10,721 bases of DNA from Bacteroidales bacterium UBA5266. GTDB lineage: Bacteria > Bacteroidota > Bacteroidia > Bacteroidales > WCHB1-69. Each line of letters begins with the position of its first letter. Within the stretch, counting starts at the first letter, position 1. This document shows, piece by piece, positions 7,157 to 10,721 of this stretch. Made by a program: the position numbers and the translations under genes. A model generated the notes under the pieces. That model was not told where the DNA came from and did no database searches. It worked only from the letters and a program-made list of their open reading frames with translations. Location: contig DHTG01000089.1 of the NCBI GenBank assembly GCA_002411545.1, positions 1 through 10,721 of the forward strand, given 5' to 3'.

Positions 7157-8983
7157 ATGAACGATTTTTTTCGTGTACTTTCTTATGTCAAACCCTATAC
7201 TCCGAATGTAGTACTTGCCTTTCTTTTCAATATTTTGTATTCCGTATTTTCGGTATTTACATTGGGCATGATAGTACCCTTTATCTCTATCCTTTTTGGT
7301 GTAGTCGATGCCGTTGAGTTGAAACCGGCTTTTTCCTTGTCGGTAGATGGGATTATGGGAATAATGTCCTATTATATTACCCTCATACGCTCATCATACG
7401 GTGTTTTTTATGCCCTGTTGTTTGTATCGGCTTTGTTTTTAGGCTGTTCTTTTATCTCAAATCTGTGCCGCTTTTTAGGCCTGTATTTTATGAATCCCAC
7501 ACAAATCAATACCGTGAGGGATATTCAGAATGCATTGTATCGTAAAAGTTTGATTTTGCCCTTATCCTATTATTCCGAACATAAAAGCGGTGATGTGATA
7601 ACACGCCTACACGCCGATGTACAGGAATTGGATATCCTTATCAGAAATTCCATGCTATTGCTGCTAAGGGAGCCCTGGTTAGTAATAGTGTTTCTTATTA
7701 CCTTGTTAATGATCAGTCCGTTTTTGACGTTGGTTTCTTTGAGTATTTTTCCTTTGTTGACATTTATTTTAACAAAAATATCCGTTAGCATACGTCGAAA
7801 GTCCAAACAAGGACAAGCACAACTGAGTATTTTGGGGTCTATGTTTGAGGAAAGTATATCCGGACTGCGTATCATCAAAGGCTTTAATGCGATAGATTAT
7901 TTCATACAAAAGTTTAAAGTTGTTAATCAATCCTATACCCGTTTGATTAATAAAGTAAATCGAAAAGTGGAGTTGGCTAGTCCCTTGTCCGAGGTGTTGT
8001 GTACCCTAAGTCTGTGTTTTGTCATAGGGATAGGAGGCTACTTGTTGTTTACACAAAAGGGTCACCTGCGAGCCGATACCTTGATTTTGTTTGTCTTGGT
8101 GTTTGCGCGATTGATACCCCCCTTGCAAGCCGGTGTTCGTTCCTTCAATTTAATGCAAAAAGCCTTGGTTTCTGCACGCCGTGTGTTTGAACTCATGGAT
8201 GCCGACGAAGTGGTAGAAGAAAAAATGAATGCATTGCCCATTAAGCATTTTGAGCATAACATAACATTCAAAGACGTAAGCTTTGCCTACGAATCATCCA
8301 AGGGCGTATTACATCATATTAATCTAACGATAGAAAAAGGACAAAGTCTTGCATTGGTAGGCATGTCGGGTGCCGGTAAAACTACCCTTCTGAATCTTTT
8401 ACCTCGCTTTTACGATGTAAGCCAAGGTGAAATTTTATTGGATGGTGTCAACATCAAAGACTATGTGATATCCGATCTGCGAGCTTTGATGGGTTTGGTA
8501 AGTCAGGATATCCTCTTGTTTAACGATACCGTGTATAACAACATCTGTTTTGGACTGGAAAATGTGAGCGAAAAGCAAGTTTATGAGGCGGCAAAAATTG
8601 CCAATGCCGATGAATTTATTTCGGCCATGCCACAAGCCTATCAAACGAATATTGGAGATAGGGGTGTGAAGCTTTCCGGAGGACAACGCCAACGCTTGAG
8701 CATAGCTCGAGCGGTATTACGTAATCCCGAAATCTTATTGTTCGATGAAGCTACTTCGGCATTGGATAGTCAATCGGAAGTTATGGTACAAGAAGCTATT
8801 GAAAATGTGATGCGAAATCGAACATCTGTCATGATAGCTCATCGATTAACCAGTGTGCAAAACGCCGATCGTATCCTCGTATTTCAAGAGGGTAATGTCG
8901 TAGAAGAGGGATCGCATCATCAACTTATACAACAAAACGGCATGTATGCCAAATGGGTGGAAATGCAACAAGTAAACGGATAA
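7157..8983 (+). CDS. MsbA-type ABC exporter half-transporter (fused permease and ATPase)
   Basis: A 608-residue inner-membrane ABC transporter expected to work as a homodimer, using ATP to move a lipid-like or hydrophobic substrate outward. Residues 1-335 form a type I exporter transmembrane domain with about six hydrophobic segments (around 18-48, 82-112, 172-190, 191-208, 278-298 and 307-325). Residues about 368-600 form a complete nucleotide-binding domain: A-loop Tyr378, Walker A GMSGAGKTT (402-410, Lys408), Q-loop Gln450, signature LSGGQ (506-510), Walker B ILLFDE with catalytic Glu531, D-loop SALD and switch His562. All residues needed for ATP hydrolysis are present. It starts one base after the preceding stop (TAA-T-ATG), so translation is probably coupled. 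Lipid A export is one family role, but several MsbA-like paralogues exist in Bacteroidota and the substrate here cannot be told; I give no symbol. Confidence 0.93.
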   Translation: MNDFFRVLSYVKPYTPNVVLAFLFNILYSVFSVFTLGMIVPFISILFGVVDAVELKPAFSLSVDGIMGIMSYYITLIRSSYGVFYALLFVSALFLGCSFISNLCRFLGLYFMNPTQINTVRDIQNALYRKSLILPLSYYSEHKSGDVITRLHADVQELDILIRNSMLLLLREPWLVIVFLITLLMISPFLTLVSLSIFPLLTFILTKISVSIRRKSKQGQAQLSILGSMFEESISGLRIIKGFNAIDYFIQKFKVVNQSYTRLINKVNRKVELASPLSEVLCTLSLCFVIGIGGYLLFTQKGHLRADTLILFVLVFARLIPPLQAGVRSFNLMQKALVSARRVFELMDADEVVEEKMNALPIKHFEHNITFKDVSFAYESSKGVLHHINLTIEKGQSLALVGMSGAGKTTLLNLLPRFYDVSQGEILLDGVNIKDYVISDLRALMGLVSQDILLFNDTVYNNICFGLENVSEKQVYEAAKIANADEFISAMPQAYQTNIGDRGVKLSGGQRQRLSIARAVLRNPEILLFDEATSALDSQSEVMVQEAIENVMRNRTSVMIAHRLTSVQNADRILVFQEGNVVEEGSHHQLIQQNGMYAKWVEMQQVNG

Positions 8984-8984
8984 T

Positions 8985-10508
8985 ATGAAACAATACATCA
9001 CTATATTACTCGTCGTGATGGCTGTCAATGCCATGGCTCAGCAACAGGACAGTGCGGTGTTTACCCGTTTTTATTATCCCGATAGCAGCATATCGGCTGA
9101 AGGGTGGATGCGACAAGGCAAGCCCGATGGCTATTGGAAATCCTATTATCCCGATGGCAGTTTGCGCTCCGAAGGAAACCGAAAAGATTTTTTGCTGGAT
9201 AGTGTCTGGGTTTTTTATGATAATCAATCGCAGATAAATAGGTGGATTACCTATTTAGAAGGACGTAAACACGGTCTGCGTAAAATCTATACGGATGAAG
9301 GGAGTATAGAAGTGTATTTTGAAAATGATACTATACAAGGAAGTGAAAATCATTACGACAAACAAAAGCGTTTATTATATAGCATACCCTATGAAAAGGG
9401 AGTTGCCCATGGACTGGCCAAAGAATTCGATACCCTCGGAAAAGTAATTTCCGTGATTGAATACCGTAAAGGCTATATCGTAAGAAAAGAATATGTGAAC
9501 AGGGTAGATGGAAACAAGCACAAGCAAGGGAGTTGGAAATTCTTTTGGGAAAACGGTAATCTGCAATCGGAAGGGTATTATCTCAACGATAAAAAACACG
9601 GTTTTTTTAAATATTATAACGAAGAGGGCGTGTTTCAACGCATCGAAAAATGGGAAAATGATGTCTTGAAAGAAGATGCTGCTGAGACTAAAATTTTGGA
9701 AAGACAATTGGCTTATCATCCGAACGGCCAAATAAAAACAGAAGCTTATTTCTTTAGGGGTAAGCCCGAAGGCATACGCAAAGAATACGATAGCACGGGT
9801 AATGTCATACAATCCTATGTCTTCAAAAACGGCTTTTTAACAGGGGAGGGAATCGTAGATGACAATGGCTATAAACAAGGATACTGGAAAGAGTACTATG
9901 AGGAAGATGGGGCCTTGCGTGCCGAAGGGGAGTATTTGAACACCAGACCTGTCAAAGTTTGGAAGTATTATTTCCCCGATGGTAGCATCGAAATACAAGG
10001 ACGGTACAACAAAAACGGTCAAAAAGATGGAGAATGGCACTGGTTTTACCCCGATGGGAAAGTCTTGATGATAGAAAACTATGATAACGGAAGCTATGAT
10101 GGTCCGCAATTCTCTTTGGACGAAAAGGGCGATACCCTTATGTTTGGAGAATATGAAGAGGGGTTGGAAGTGGGAAGGTTTATTTATTGGAACGACAGTG
10201 TGTTGGAAGAACGCTTCTACCTAAGCGGACAAAAACACGGTCAATGGAAAACGTATTATCCCAACGGCCAATTGAAAACATTGATTCCCTTTGAATATGA
10301 TTTTCAAGAAGGAAAAACCATATATTACCACGAAAATGGTAGGGTAAAAGCGGAATATCCTTACAGAGACGGTTTGCTGCACGGCATTTCCTATATATAT
10401 AATGAAGAAGGGGTGCTTTTATTTTCAACTACCTATAACAAAGGAGTAGAAACCGAATACGGAGGCGTAAAGGTAAAACCGCAACTGGATCCCGATGAAG
10501 AAAAATAA
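8985..10508 (+). CDS. Exported MORN-variant repeat protein (YwqK/COG2849-like)
   Basis: A 507-residue protein with a signal peptide (MKQYITILLVVMAVNAMA, cleavage before Gln19), so it acts in the periplasm or beyond. The rest is almost wholly MORN-variant repeats of about 20-24 residues with the pattern G-W-x-x-YY-x-(D/N)G-x-(L/I)-x-x-E. Clear examples are DGYWKSYYPDGSLRSEG, GSWKFFWENGNLQSEG, GYWKEYYEEDGALRAEG, GEWHWFYPDGKVLMIE, GQWKTYYPNGQLKT and KTIYYHENGRVKAEY. By eye there are roughly 15 or more copies filling residues about 25-495. These repeats form extended beta-hairpin sheets that usually act as binding surfaces. The automatic label antitoxin YwqK often given to such proteins does not fit: it is exported, long and has no toxin next to it. 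It begins one base after the ABC transporter stop, the same TAA-T-ATG junction as the previous pair, so it probably works with the exporter. The tail (PQLDPDEEK) is acidic. Confidence 0.85.
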   Translation: MKQYITILLVVMAVNAMAQQQDSAVFTRFYYPDSSISAEGWMRQGKPDGYWKSYYPDGSLRSEGNRKDFLLDSVWVFYDNQSQINRWITYLEGRKHGLRKIYTDEGSIEVYFENDTIQGSENHYDKQKRLLYSIPYEKGVAHGLAKEFDTLGKVISVIEYRKGYIVRKEYVNRVDGNKHKQGSWKFFWENGNLQSEGYYLNDKKHGFFKYYNEEGVFQRIEKWENDVLKEDAAETKILERQLAYHPNGQIKTEAYFFRGKPEGIRKEYDSTGNVIQSYVFKNGFLTGEGIVDDNGYKQGYWKEYYEEDGALRAEGEYLNTRPVKVWKYYFPDGSIEIQGRYNKNGQKDGEWHWFYPDGKVLMIENYDNGSYDGPQFSLDEKGDTLMFGEYEEGLEVGRFIYWNDSVLEERFYLSGQKHGQWKTYYPNGQLKTLIPFEYDFQEGKTIYYHENGRVKAEYPYRDGLLHGISYIYNEEGVLLFSTTYNKGVETEYGGVKVKPQLDPDEEK

Positions 10509-10513
10509 ATCAT

Positions 10514-10531
10514 AAAAAATTATAATTTTTT
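10514..10531. terminator. A/T-only palindrome after the operon, weak terminator candidate
   Basis: AAAAAATTATAATTTTTT is a perfect 18-base palindrome starting five bases after the last stop codon of the operon and ending in a T run. With no G-C pairs the hairpin would be weak, so it is an unsure terminator. Its final T bases also form part of the -33 TTTG of the tRNA promoter, so ending of the operon and start of the tRNA transcript overlap here. Confidence 0.35.
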
Positions 10532-10562
10532 GTAAAACATAAAAAGAAAATGTATACTTTTG
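10529..10562 (+). promoter_or_regulatory. Promoter of the tRNA transcript
   Basis: TTTG (10529-10532) and TACTTTTG (10555-10562) both match the Bacteroidota -33/-7 consensus exactly with 22 bases between them. Transcription would start near 10569, leaving a leader of about 33 bases before tRNA-Leu. Confidence 0.65.
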
Positions 10563-10601
10563 CAATCCGAATTTAAACGCATACAATCGTTCTTTGAATA
10601 A

Positions 10602-10686
10602 GCCTTGGTGGTGGAATTGGTAGACACGCGGGACTTAAAATCCCGTGGCATTTAATGCCTTGCGGGTTCAAGTCCCGCCCGAGGTA
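10602..10686 (+). tRNA. tRNA-Leu (anticodon UAA)
   Basis: A complete class II tRNA of 85 bases. The acceptor arms GCCTTGG (10602-10608) and CCGAGGT (10679-10685) pair with G-U wobbles, followed by discriminator A10686. The anticodon stem CGGGA/TCCCG encloses CTTAAAA, giving anticodon TAA at 10636-10638, which reads UUA codons. The long variable arm folds as GGCAT-TTA-ATGCC, as expected for leucine. The T arm is GCGGG-TTCAAGT-CCCGC. The 3' CCA is not encoded (CAA follows the discriminator), so it must be added after transcription. Confidence 0.97.
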
Positions 10687-10695
10687 CAACGCTTT

Positions 10696-10721
10696 GCGGA
10701 AATAGCTCAGTTGGTAGAGCA
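10696..10721 (+). tRNA. 5' part of a second tRNA, probably tRNA-Gly, cut by the window end
   Basis: GCGGAAATAGCTCAG followed by TTGGTAGAGCA is the acceptor 5' strand and complete D arm (GCTC/GAGC) of a tRNA. It starts nine bases after tRNA-Leu, so both probably come from one transcript. The anticodon lies outside the window. From memory of Bacteroidota tRNA-Gly(GCC) genes the 5' half fits glycine, but that identity is inference. Confidence 0.85.

Noticed and set aside
9375..9812. Minus-strand frame of 145 codons inside the MORN gene
   Set aside because: The sense strand has continuous MORN repeats. The antisense product is a hydrophobic shadow of those repeats without its own domain signature.

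Overview
The window looks like a chromosomal stretch from a member of the Bacteroidota, probably Bacteroidales-like. The evidence is: a secreted peptidase ending in a type IX secretion (T9SS) sorting domain, low GC content, weak or absent Shine-Dalgarno sequences, and several upstream boxes matching the Bacteroidota sigma factor -7 element TAnnTTTG. I see no plasmid, phage, insertion-sequence or CRISPR hallmarks.

Left part (1-3571, all minus strand). Reading in the direction of transcription, there is an M28-family zinc aminopeptidase with a T9SS C-terminal domain (3571-2348), a lipoprotein with an Ig-like domain and a DUF1566/Lcl-type domain (2246-1425), a small VOC-fold protein (1339-941) and a short OmpA-family peptidoglycan-binding protein (799-104). 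A probable gene start running off the left edge follows (from about 50). These genes are spaced 80-140 bp apart. Most have their own -7-like box, and a strong 13-bp hairpin separates the lipoprotein and VOC genes, so they look like individual transcription units with envelope or secreted roles rather than one operon.

Divergent intergenic region (3572-3924). It holds promoter candidates pointing both ways, a striking 16-bp inverted repeat with a 2-nt centre, and immediately after it four tandem copies of a TTGCGAC-like heptamer. No gene explains this structure.

Right part (3925-10508, plus strand). Three genes form a tight operon in which both junctions are the same, TAA-T-ATG. The first encodes a large secreted/outer-membrane protein that joins a peptidase-MA-like domain with degenerate catalytic motifs, a TolB/PD40-like beta-propeller and a C-terminal barrel with Omp85-like signatures. 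The second encodes a complete MsbA-type ABC half-transporter. The third encodes an exported protein made almost entirely of MORN-variant repeats. The predicted layout (inner-membrane exporter, exported repeat protein, outer-membrane barrel with propeller) suggests a trans-envelope export or envelope-assembly module; that joint function is inference.

Right edge (10529-10721). A well-formed promoter leads into tRNA-Leu(UAA) and, nine bases later, a second tRNA truncated by the window end (probably tRNA-Gly).
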